A DNA stretch of 42,542 nt from Candidatus Flavonifractor merdipullorum (lineage in GTDB: Bacteria > Bacillota > Clostridia > Oscillospirales > Oscillospiraceae). Shown piece after piece: positions 27,583 through 35,354 of this stretch. Under the pieces are notes generated by a model, which was given only the letters and a program-made list of their open reading frames with translations, did no database searches and had not been told where the DNA came from. The stretch is from positions 1 to 42,542 of the forward strand of contig DXGA01000084.1 of NCBI GenBank assembly GCA_019114165.1, read 5' to 3'. Made by a program: the position numbers and the translations under genes. Each line of letters starts with the position of its first letter. Position 1 is the stretch's first letter.

Positions 27583-28223
27583 AAGGCCTTTTGAAAAAAG
27601 AATGGTACATCATGGCAAAGCAGATGCGGTTCTGGATCGTTCTGATGCTGGTTTACAGCGCCCTTTCGGTGACTGGGGTCTGGGGCAGCGGCATGATGTC
27701 GGCCATGGTGTGCGTCATCCTCTTCACCGCTCCCATGAGTCTCTTTACCCAGGACCGGATGTCCCACTGGGACGCCTTTGCCGCCGCCCTCCCCAACGGA
27801 CGGCGCGCGGCGGTCAAGGCCCGTTACCTCTTCTCTCTCGCGCTGGCCCTTTTCTGCATCGTGCTGGTGATGGCGTGCAGCGCCCTGCTCTATCTCCTTG
27901 GTCTGGCGGAAAACGCCAACTGGGCGGAACTGCTGGTCACCGGCGGTTTCTCCGTCTTTCTGTCGCTCTTCTTTATTTCCATTCTGATGCCCCTTCTCTA
28001 CCGTTTCGGCCCGGATAAGGCCCGTATCATGATCATCATTGTCTATCTCTTCGTTTTCCTGGGCGTCATCGGTTTCTTTATGATACTCCCCGAAGGAACA
28101 GTAGAGAATCTGGATACAAAATTCTATCTTCTTCTCCCTGTGATCCTGCTGGTGGTATTAGCGGCGGCGCTCTGTCTCTCCTACCGCATCTCGCTGGCCA
28201 TTCACCAGAAGCAGGAGTTTTAA
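27579..28223 (+). CDS. ABC-2 type permease
   Basis: 214 aa, about 6 TM segments, ATGA overlap with the ATPase gene. Confidence 0.85.
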   Translation: MKGLLKKEWYIMAKQMRFWIVLMLVYSALSVTGVWGSGMMSAMVCVILFTAPMSLFTQDRMSHWDAFAAALPNGRRAAVKARYLFSLALALFCIVLVMACSALLYLLGLAENANWAELLVTGGFSVFLSLFFISILMPLLYRFGPDKARIMIIIVYLFVFLGVIGFFMILPEGTVENLDTKFYLLLPVILLVVLAAALCLSYRISLAIHQKQEF

Positions 28224-28240
28224 CGTCCATATACAACCAA

Positions 28241-28264
28241 CGGGCGGCCTATCCAGGCCGCCCG
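28241..28264. repeat. Palindromic hairpin, copy 1 of a duplicated terminator-like element
   Basis: CGGGCGGCCTATCCAGGCCGCCCG, same sequence again at 28642-28665. Confidence 0.85.
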
Positions 28265-28513
28265 CTCCAGTCTGTCAAAGAAGTCTGGTGTGTCCTTTAA
28301 AAGTGCAAGTATCTTGCGTGTGGGATGCAAATTGCCGCATATCGTTTTACAATTCCCTGGCGGGGGTCGGCCCTACGCGGGCGGCGCCAGGCCCTTTTCC
28401 CGAAAAGGGCCTGGACCAAAAGGGGCAGAAGGTGGGATACCCCCCTTCTGCACTTCCCCCAGGTGCGCCGAAACCGTTTGGGTGACTGTTACCCCCTACC
28501 CGCAGGTTTTCCC

Positions 28514-28583
28514 CCATGCGTAGGGGGCGGACACTGGCCGCCCCGCCGTCCTACCCTGTAGGGGCGCACATTGTGCGCCCACG
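28514..28583. repeat. Two adjacent copies of the dispersed GTAGGGG-palindrome family
   Basis: GTAGGGGGCGGACACTGGCCGCCCC and TGTAGGGGCGCACATTGTGCGCCC. Confidence 0.65.
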
Positions 28584-28641
28584 TCTATGCAGGCGCTTTC
28601 TGCTATCTTGCACAGCGTTCCACTTTTTCGACAGCCTGCAA

Positions 28642-28665
28642 CGGGCGGCCTATCCAGGCCGCCCG
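28642..28665. repeat. Palindromic hairpin, copy 2
   Basis: Identical CGGGCGGCCTATCCAGGCCGCCCG; shared flank CAA on the left and CCCG/T on the right. Confidence 0.85.
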
Positions 28666-28677
28666 TTCTGCGTTCTC

Positions 28678-29559
28678 TTATGATTCCACACCGGTCAGAT
28701 CGAAATTGGGGATATAGTCCGACCGGGCGGCTTCCTCTCCCTGGGTGAAACCGTCCAGTCCCAGCTGGTCCATATAGTCCTGGGCCGCGCGGATCTCCGA
28801 CCCACGCAGCCGCCGGTTGAGTCCCGGCATCTCCTTTGCCTTTCCCCAGGGAGTATACTGGCTCATCAGAGAGAAGAGCACAGTCCCCGGCTGGAAGGTC
28901 TCCGCCACCCAGTCCATGACCTCCTTGGCCTCGGCCAGGCGACCGGGCAGGATGAGATGGCGGATGATGACCCCCCGGAGGAGCATCCCCTCTTCGTCAA
29001 AGGTACACTTTCCCACTTGCCGCACCATCTCCACAATGGCCGTTTTGGCCACCTCCGGATAGTCGGGGGCATCGGAACACCGCGCCGCCGTCTCGGTGCG
29101 GGTGTATTTCAGGTCGGGCAGATAAATGTCCACCTTACCCGCCATGGCCTGCAAGGTCTCCACCCGCTCATAGCCGCCGGTGTTCCACACCACCGGGATG
29201 CCGGGCGGTACCTCCAGCGCCTGACGAATGGCGTGGGCAAAGTGAGTGGGGTTGACCAGATTGATATTGTGAGCTCCCTGGCCTTTCAGGTTGGAAAAGA
29301 TGGCGCGGAGCTGGTCCACCGTGATGGTCTTGCCGAAATTCTCATGGCTGATGACCTCGTTCTGGCAGAAAACGCACCCCAGCGGACAGCCGGAGAAAAA
29401 CACCGTGCCCGAGCCCCGCTTGCCGGAAATGGGCGGTTCCTCCCAGAAGTGGAGGGCGGCCCGGGCCACCACCGGCAAAGCGGGCATGGCGCATCTCCCT
29501 TCCGCCGCCGTTTCAGTGCGCAGCGCCTTGCACTGCCGGGGACAGAGACTGCAATACAC
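28678..29559 (-). CDS. Radical SAM protein, PflA-like
   Basis: VFFSGCPLGCVFCQNEVISHENFG (CxxxCxxC), VYCSLCPRQC. GTG start at 29559 preferred, just after the tdk stop. Confidence 0.85.
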   Translation of the reverse strand: MYCSLCPRQCKALRTETAAEGRCAMPALPVVARAALHFWEEPPISGKRGSGTVFFSGCPLGCVFCQNEVISHENFGKTITVDQLRAIFSNLKGQGAHNINLVNPTHFAHAIRQALEVPPGIPVVWNTGGYERVETLQAMAGKVDIYLPDLKYTRTETAARCSDAPDYPEVAKTAIVEMVRQVGKCTFDEEGMLLRGVIIRHLILPGRLAEAKEVMDWVAETFQPGTVLFSLMSQYTPWGKAKEMPGLNRRLRGSEIRAAQDYMDQLGLDGFTQGEEAARSDYIPNFDLTGVES

Positions 29560-29561
29560 CC

Positions 29562-30146
29562 TTATCCCTCCCGGTGGAAGTCGGGGCCCAGATTGCCCTC
29601 TTTCCAGTGCTTGCGGCAAAGTCCTATGTACTGGTCGTTGGCCCCCAGCACCACCTGCTCGCCCTCCTTGAGCACCACGCCGTTGGCGTCAAAGCGGGCG
29701 TTGCAGGTGGCTTTCTTGCCGCACCAGCAGATGGTCTTCACCTCTTCGATCACGTCGGCAGAGGCCAGCAATTCGGCAGAACCGGGGAAGAGGTCGCCCT
29801 TGAAATCGGTCCGCAGGCCGTAGCAGATGACAGGCAGATTGAATTCATCCACCAGATGGGTGAGATACCGCACCTCGTCCCGGCTGAGGAACTGGGCTTC
29901 GTCCACAATGACGCAGGCATAAGGGGACAATTCCTCCCGGCTCATCTCCATCAAATCGCTGAAATACACACAGGGGTGGCTCAACCCGGCCCGGGAGGCC
30001 ACAAAGCGGGCGCCGTCCCGCTGGTCGATGGAAGGCTTGACCAGCAAGGCGTCCTGCCCCCGCTCCTCATAGTTATAACGCACCATCAGGGCGTTGGCCG
30101 TCTTGCTGGACCCCATGACGCCGTATCGAAAATACAACTTTGCCAT
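29562..30146 (-). CDS. tdk: Thymidine kinase
   Basis: MAKLYFRYGVMGSSKTANALMVRYNYEERG, VIVDEAQFLSRDEV, ICWCGKKATCNARFD. Confidence 0.95.
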   Translation of the reverse strand: MAKLYFRYGVMGSSKTANALMVRYNYEERGQDALLVKPSIDQRDGARFVASRAGLSHPCVYFSDLMEMSREELSPYACVIVDEAQFLSRDEVRYLTHLVDEFNLPVICYGLRTDFKGDLFPGSAELLASADVIEEVKTICWCGKKATCNARFDANGVVLKEGEQVVLGANDQYIGLCRKHWKEGNLGPDFHREG

Positions 30147-30162
30147 TACATCCTCTACTCCC

Positions 30163-31530
30163 TCACATGATCTTTTTCAACAGTCCCAGACCCTTTCCGC
30201 CGTGGGGCGGGTAGCGCAGGTCTGTTTCCGTCCGTCCCTTCTGAAGGACGGCTTTTTTATGGGTAAAGGTATCAAATCCCCATGCCCCGTGGCAGCGCCC
30301 CATGCCGCTTTCTCCATTGCCGCCGAAAGGAAGGGCGCTGTTGGTGAGATGCACCACCGTGTCGTTGATACACCCGCCGCCAAAGGAAAAGGATTCCATG
30401 ATTTTTCTGGCCTCGGCGCTGTCCTGGCTGAACACATAACAGGCCAGCGGCCGGGGGTTATCCTCCCGCAGATGGGCCACCAGGGCGTCCAGATCCTCAT
30501 ATCCCAGCACCGGAAGAATGGGACCAAAGATCTCCTCTCCCATGGAGGGATGGGATTCGTCCACATTGATGAGCACGGTTGGGGAAATTTTCCGCCGTTT
30601 CTCATCCCAAATGCCGCCGATGGCGGGGCGTCCCTCTCCCATCAGGCCCAGAAGGCGCTGAAAATGCTTTTCGTTGATAATCGCGGGCAAATCCTCGCTT
30701 TCCAGGGGATTCTCTCCATAAAAGGCCGTGATCTGTTTCTTCATCTCTTCCACAAAGGCATCCACCATGGCGGACGGCGCCCACACATGGTCGGGGGCCA
30801 CGCAGGTCTGACCGGCGTTGAGGAATTTTCCCCAGGCAATGCGCTTTGCCGCCAGCGCGAGGTCGGCGTTCCGGGTCAGGATGACCGGCGACTTGCCGCC
30901 CAGCTCCAGGGCCACCGGGGTGAGGTGCCGGGCCGCGGCCGCCATGACGGTCTTGCCCACTTCGGTGCTGCCGGTAAAGAAGATAACGTCGAAATGCTGC
31001 TCCAGCAAGGCGGTATTTTCCGCCCGTCCGCCGGTGACCACCGTCACCAGCTCCGGCGGGAAGGTGGCGGAGAGCATCTTGGCCAGCACCTCCGCCGTGG
31101 CGGCGGCATAGGCCGAGGGCTTGAGCACCACCGTGCAGCCTGCCGCCAGCGCGGACACCACAGGCACCAGATTGAGCTGCACCGGATAGTTCCAGGGAGC
31201 CATGATGAGGGCCACGCCGTAGGGCTCCCGCAGGACATAGCTCCGTGCAGGGAACTGGGTGATGGGCGTGGGCACCCGCCTGGGGGCGCTCCACTGCTTC
31301 ACATGGCGGATGGCCTCTTTCAGCTCCCCCCGCACCATACCGATCTCCGTCACCCAGCCTTCAAAGCCGCTCTTCCCCAGGTCATGGCGCAGCGCGTCCA
31401 GAAACTGCGGCTCCCACGCCTCCAGCGCCGCCGCCAGTTTTTTCAGTGCTGCAATCCGGGCCGAGACCGGTTTGGTGGCCCCGCTGTTGAAATACTGCCG
31501 CTGTTTTGCTACGATCTGACTAAAGTCCAT
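30163..31530 (-). CDS. Aldehyde dehydrogenase family protein (class 3-like)
   Basis: PWNYPVQLNLVPVVSALAAGCTVVLKPS, FFTGSTEVGKTVM, LELGGKSPVI, NAGQTCVAPDHV. Confidence 0.93.
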   Translation of the reverse strand: MDFSQIVAKQRQYFNSGATKPVSARIAALKKLAAALEAWEPQFLDALRHDLGKSGFEGWVTEIGMVRGELKEAIRHVKQWSAPRRVPTPITQFPARSYVLREPYGVALIMAPWNYPVQLNLVPVVSALAAGCTVVLKPSAYAAATAEVLAKMLSATFPPELVTVVTGGRAENTALLEQHFDVIFFTGSTEVGKTVMAAAARHLTPVALELGGKSPVILTRNADLALAAKRIAWGKFLNAGQTCVAPDHVWAPSAMVDAFVEEMKKQITAFYGENPLESEDLPAIINEKHFQRLLGLMGEGRPAIGGIWDEKRRKISPTVLINVDESHPSMGEEIFGPILPVLGYEDLDALVAHLREDNPRPLACYVFSQDSAEARKIMESFSFGGGCINDTVVHLTNSALPFGGNGESGMGRCHGAWGFDTFTHKKAVLQKGRTETDLRYPPHGGKGLGLLKKIM

Positions 31531-32574
31531 TTACTCCTCCGTGCGGGCCAGCACCAGGCCCGTAAAGCTCTGAAAGGCGTTGGGCAGGGCATAGCGCTCC
31601 TGCAAGTCCCGCCGGTCGGCCCATACCCAGCCGTCGGGCAAGCGTTCGTCGGCGGTGTCCGCCGTCAGGGCGGTCATATGCCATTCGATGTGGGTAAAAA
31701 TATGTTTCCCCGTTCCGCCGTGGTCCAGACAGAGGGGAGAGATCCCCCACCGTGCCAGCATACCGGCGTCAGCCTCCACCTCGTTGGGATACTCCCACAG
31801 CCCGGCCAGCAGTCCCTTTGACGGGCGCTGGCGCAGGGCCACCTTTCCCTCATGAAAGAGGAGAAACACCGTGCGCTTTTCCACACGCCGGGCCTTTTTG
31901 GGGGCTTTCACCGGCAGACGGTCGGTCTGCTCGGTGAGTCGGGCCACACAAAATTCCTGTGCCGGGCATTTTTCGCACAGCGGCGCGCCGTTGGGCAGGC
32001 AGACCGTGGCCCCCAATTCCATGAGGGCCTGGTTATAATCGCCGGGGAACTCCCTGGGCATGGTGTCCAGCAGGGCGTTCCGGATGCGGTTTTTGGTGTC
32101 GGGCCGGGTAATATCCCCCTGGTCGCCGGTAATGCGGCACACCACCCGCAGGACGTTGCCGTCCACCGCCGGCACCGGGATGCCAAAGGCAATGGACGCA
32201 ATGGCTCCGGCGGTATAGTCGCCCACGCCGGAGAGAGACAGGATCTCCTCATAGGTGCCGGGAAAGACTCCGCCAAAATTCTCCATCACCTGTCTGGCCG
32301 CTTTTTGCAGGTTGCGGGCCCGGTTATAATAGCCCAATCCCTGCCACAGCTTCATGAGGCGCTCTTCCTCCACCGCGGCCAGATCCGCCACGGTGGGCAG
32401 TTCCGCCAGAAACCGGCGGTAGTAGTCCAGCACCGCCGCCACCCGGGTCTGCTGGAGCATGATTTCACTGAGCCACACATGGTAGGGCGTAGGGTCGGAA
32501 CGCCAGGGCAATACCCGGGCGTTTTCATGGTACCACTGGATCAGTGGGATGGGCAGGATTTCCAATTCCTTCAC
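31531..32574 (-). CDS. mutY: A/G-specific adenine glycosylase MutY
   Basis: LPWRSDPTPYHVWLSEIMLQQTRVAAV, LSGVGDYTAGAIASIAFG, VDGNVLRVVCRI, CEKCPAQEFC Fe-S motif. Confidence 0.95.
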   Translation of the reverse strand: MKELEILPIPLIQWYHENARVLPWRSDPTPYHVWLSEIMLQQTRVAAVLDYYRRFLAELPTVADLAAVEEERLMKLWQGLGYYNRARNLQKAARQVMENFGGVFPGTYEEILSLSGVGDYTAGAIASIAFGIPVPAVDGNVLRVVCRITGDQGDITRPDTKNRIRNALLDTMPREFPGDYNQALMELGATVCLPNGAPLCEKCPAQEFCVARLTEQTDRLPVKAPKKARRVEKRTVFLLFHEGKVALRQRPSKGLLAGLWEYPNEVEADAGMLARWGISPLCLDHGGTGKHIFTHIEWHMTALTADTADERLPDGWVWADRRDLQERYALPNAFQSFTGLVLARTEE

Positions 32575-32678
32575 GTTGAGACCTCCGCAGTGCGCTTGCA
32601 TTTGGGGACTATTCTATCACAGCCGCCCCACAGCCGCAAGAGCGGCAGAGAGGCGCAAATTTTTCCGCCGGCCCAAAA

Positions 32679-32703
32679 TGAAAAGGAGGCGTCCAGCCGT
32701 CTA
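32679..32703 (+). promoter_or_regulatory. Candidate ECF-type autoregulatory promoter
   Basis: TGAAAA-N13-CGTCTA just upstream of the ECF sigma gene. CGTCTA matches a common ECF -10, but the spacing is short. Confidence 0.4.
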
Positions 32704-32727
32704 ATGGGTGAAAGGAGGGATGAGGCT

Positions 32728-33198
32728 ATGACGGAAGCGCAATTCGTAACCGATCTGGAACAGCTGAAAGCCCGGCTCTACCGCACGGCGCGGATCTATC
32801 TGGCCAGCGAGAGCGCCGCCCTGGACGCGGTGGACGAGGCGGTCTATCAGGGGCTGATCCACTGTCACAAACTGCGGGAGGACCGCTTTTTCACCACCTG
32901 GATGACCCGCATCCTCATCAACGTGTGCAACAATGAGCTCCGCCGGAGGCGGCGGGAGGTGACCATGGCGGAACTGCCCGACACCGCCGCCGAGGCGTAC
33001 GATTCCCTGCCCCTCCGGCAGGCGGTGGAGCGTCTCCCCCGGGAGCTGCGGGCGGTGGTGGCCCTGCGCTACTTCTCGGGCTACACCATCGCCGAGACCG
33101 CCGAAGCCCTCTCCATCCCCGCCGGAACGGTATCCACCCGGCAGCGCAAGGCCCTCTCCCTGCTGCGCCTTGCGCTGGACGACCAAGAGGAGGTGTGA
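32728..33198 (+). CDS. Sigma-70 family (ECF) RNA polymerase sigma factor
   Basis: LKARLYRTARIYLASESAALDAVDEAVYQGL, FFTTWMTRILINVCNNELRRRRR, RELRAVVALRYFSGYTIAETAEALSIPAGTVSTRQRKAL. SD AAAGGAGGG. Confidence 0.9.
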   Translation: MTEAQFVTDLEQLKARLYRTARIYLASESAALDAVDEAVYQGLIHCHKLREDRFFTTWMTRILINVCNNELRRRRREVTMAELPDTAAEAYDSLPLRQAVERLPRELRAVVALRYFSGYTIAETAEALSIPAGTVSTRQRKALSLLRLALDDQEEV

Positions 33199-33200
33199 AC

Positions 33201-34556
33201 ATGGACCGTATGGACGAATACCGCGCCCTTTGCGCTCAGCTGGAAGAGACCCCGCCCGCCCTGGAATACACCCTCACCCGGGCCAAAGCCAGACGCCGCC
33301 GCCGGAAGTTCGGGCGCTTTCTGGGCATCCCCGCCGCCAGTCTGGCCGGTATCTTTACCGCCTTCGTGCTGCTGGTCAACTTCTCCGTCCCCGTGGCGCT
33401 GGCCTGTTCCCATGTGCCTGCCCTTTTGCCACTCTTGCAGGCCGTCGCCTTTTCCCCCAGCCTGAAAGCGGCCATTGAACATAATTATGCCCAGTATATC
33501 GGCCAGTCCCAAACGGTGGACGGCATCACTCTGGACCTCTCCTATCTCATCCTGGACGACGCCCAGCTCACCCTCCTGGTGGAGGTCAACGGCCCCTATG
33601 ACACCTACCACGCCTATGCCGAATTTCAGACATTGGATGGCGAAAAGCTGCCCCTCTCCACGCTCTCCGGCGACTTCCCCGGCGGCAGTCTGGAAGAGGG
33701 CGTCTCCGCCTATCCGTCTTCCGATGATTTCCTCTTCCCCGACACCATCCGCATTGTCTGCAAGGTGGAGGGCTACGACCGTGCGGGCGCCCCTGCCGAT
33801 TCTGGCAATTGGGACACACTGCCTGAGTTCGTCTTTACCGTGCCGCTGGACACCTCGGTCCTCAACGATCACCGCACCGAAGGGGAAACCGGTTGGGTAG
33901 AAGTAGACGGCCAGCGCCTGCGCTTTACCGTGGAGAGCTGGCCCACCCAGTCCCGGCTCATCGTGGAGGAACACCCGGACAACACCGCCAAGCTCCAGAC
34001 CCTGGACTTCTATCTGGAGGACGAGACCGGACGGCAGTACCAGCGTCACGGAAACGGCCTCTCTGCCATGGGTACCGCTTTCCTCTTTGATACCACCTAT
34101 TTTGACCGTCCTCAATCCCTTACCGTCCATCTCACCGACAGCACTTGGCTGGACCCGGCGCGGGAATATGTCCCCATCGATTTGGAAACCGGCGAAGTGC
34201 TGGGCACGCTGCCAGACGGGGTGTCCCTCTATCTCCACCGCCGAAGTGATACCAGTGTAGAAGTTGCACTGGTTGCACCCAAGCCGGCAGGTTATACAGA
34301 CACTTATATGGAGTCTTATGGAGTTTCTGCCATGCGTTATCGTACGCCCGACGGTGTCATCCACCAAATCAATCAATCGAGCCATTCCTATTCCCATGTT
34401 CTTTGGCCCAATACAAAGGATGAGGCCATCATTCCTGACACGCATTTCGTGGAGGAAGTGCCCATTACCGACTGTACCTGGGACACCGTGGAGTTTGGCC
34501 TCTACTACACCTGGCGCAGCGAGTATGACCTTCCCCTCTCCTTCCCGCTTGGCTGA
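33201..34556 (+). CDS. DUF4179 domain protein, probable anti-sigma factor
   Basis: Cytoplasmic N-terminus, one TM (LAGIFTAFVLLVNFSVPVALA), extracellular PALLPLLQAVAFSPSLKAAIEHNYAQYIGQSQTVDGITLDLSYLILDDAQLTLLVEV. Follows the sigma gene. Confidence 0.82.
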   Translation: MDRMDEYRALCAQLEETPPALEYTLTRAKARRRRRKFGRFLGIPAASLAGIFTAFVLLVNFSVPVALACSHVPALLPLLQAVAFSPSLKAAIEHNYAQYIGQSQTVDGITLDLSYLILDDAQLTLLVEVNGPYDTYHAYAEFQTLDGEKLPLSTLSGDFPGGSLEEGVSAYPSSDDFLFPDTIRIVCKVEGYDRAGAPADSGNWDTLPEFVFTVPLDTSVLNDHRTEGETGWVEVDGQRLRFTVESWPTQSRLIVEEHPDNTAKLQTLDFYLEDETGRQYQRHGNGLSAMGTAFLFDTTYFDRPQSLTVHLTDSTWLDPAREYVPIDLETGEVLGTLPDGVSLYLHRRSDTSVEVALVAPKPAGYTDTYMESYGVSAMRYRTPDGVIHQINQSSHSYSHVLWPNTKDEAIIPDTHFVEEVPITDCTWDTVEFGLYYTWRSEYDLPLSFPLG

Positions 34557-34577
34557 GGACCCGCGTTCCCCGCAAGA

Positions 34578-34606
34578 AAGGCGGGCGGCCACAAGGGTCG
34601 CCCCTA
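34578..34606. repeat. Dispersed palindromic repeat
   Basis: AAGGCGGGCGGCCACAAGGGTCGCCCCTACA. Confidence 0.6.
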
Positions 34607-34620
34607 CAAGGCCCAAAACG

Positions 34621-34660
34621 GACCGGCTTCGCCCATCTGGGTGGAGCCGGTCTTTTTTTC
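34621..34660 (+). terminator. Rho-independent terminator
   Basis: GACCGGCTT...GAGCCGGTC followed by T7. Confidence 0.85.
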
Positions 34661-34662
34661 TT

Positions 34663-34715
34663 AATAATCTACATCTGTATTTTATCTTGACAGGTGTAGA
34701 TTATTGTGCTACACT
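34663..34715 (+). promoter_or_regulatory. TetR-gene promoter with large overlapping inverted repeat
   Basis: AATAATCTACATCTG (663-677) / CAGGTGTAGATTATT (691-705), 14 of 15 complementary. TTGACA (687-692), 17-nt spacer, TACACT (710-715). Confidence 0.8.
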
Positions 34716-34757
34716 TCCCTCCACCGAATGGAACCCATTGCCAAGGAGGTTTTTGAA

Positions 34758-35354
34758 ATGTCCGTCTCTCTGACCCCACCCCGGGATCTCCGCCAGCGCA
34801 AGACCCGCTCGGCGCTGGTGAAGGCGCTGCTGGAACTGCTGGAAGAGCAGCCCTTCCGCTCCCTCTCGGTGGTGGATATCTGCCAAAAAGCCATGGTCCA
34901 CCGCACCACCTTTTACGCCCACTTTGAGGACCGGGAAAGTCTGCTGCAATATACCCTGTCCACCTTGACCCAGGAATTCTTCCCCACTCCGGCGGAAGAC
35001 GCCGACCTGCTGGAAGCGTTTCTCCGCTCGGGCAAGGCCGCCCTCTCCTTCATCCAGAGCCACCAGCGGCTTTACACCGTGGGTCTCCGGGAAGAGGTGG
35101 GCACTGTGGAGCACGCGCTGGAGACCGCTTTTTCCGATCTGGTCTGTGCGCGGCTCCAGCATTCCCCGCTGCGCCAGTCTCTGCCCAACATGGACCCGGC
35201 CATTGGCGCCCATTTCTTTGCCGGCGGTCTGGTGTCGGTGGTCCACTGGTGGGTGGAACAGGATTTCCCCGTTCCGGCGGAGGAAATTTTAGCCCATATG
35301 CGCCGTCTTCTAACCCTTGTGCTCCTGGAAAGAGAGGCTGTTCCCCATGGATGA
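34758..35354 (+). CDS. TetR/AcrR family regulator
   Basis: QRKTRSALVKALLELLEEQPFRSLSVVDICQKAMVHRTTFYAHFEDRESLLQYTL. SD AAGGAGG. Confidence 0.92.
   Translation: MSVSLTPPRDLRQRKTRSALVKALLELLEEQPFRSLSVVDICQKAMVHRTTFYAHFEDRESLLQYTLSTLTQEFFPTPAEDADLLEAFLRSGKAALSFIQSHQRLYTVGLREEVGTVEHALETAFSDLVCARLQHSPLRQSLPNMDPAIGAHFFAGGLVSVVHWWVEQDFPVPAEEILAHMRRLLTLVLLEREAVPHG

Noticed and set aside
28241-28665. CRISPR array suggested by repeated palindromes
   Set aside because: Only two copies of the 24-bp palindrome, ~375 bp apart, no regular spacers and no cas genes.
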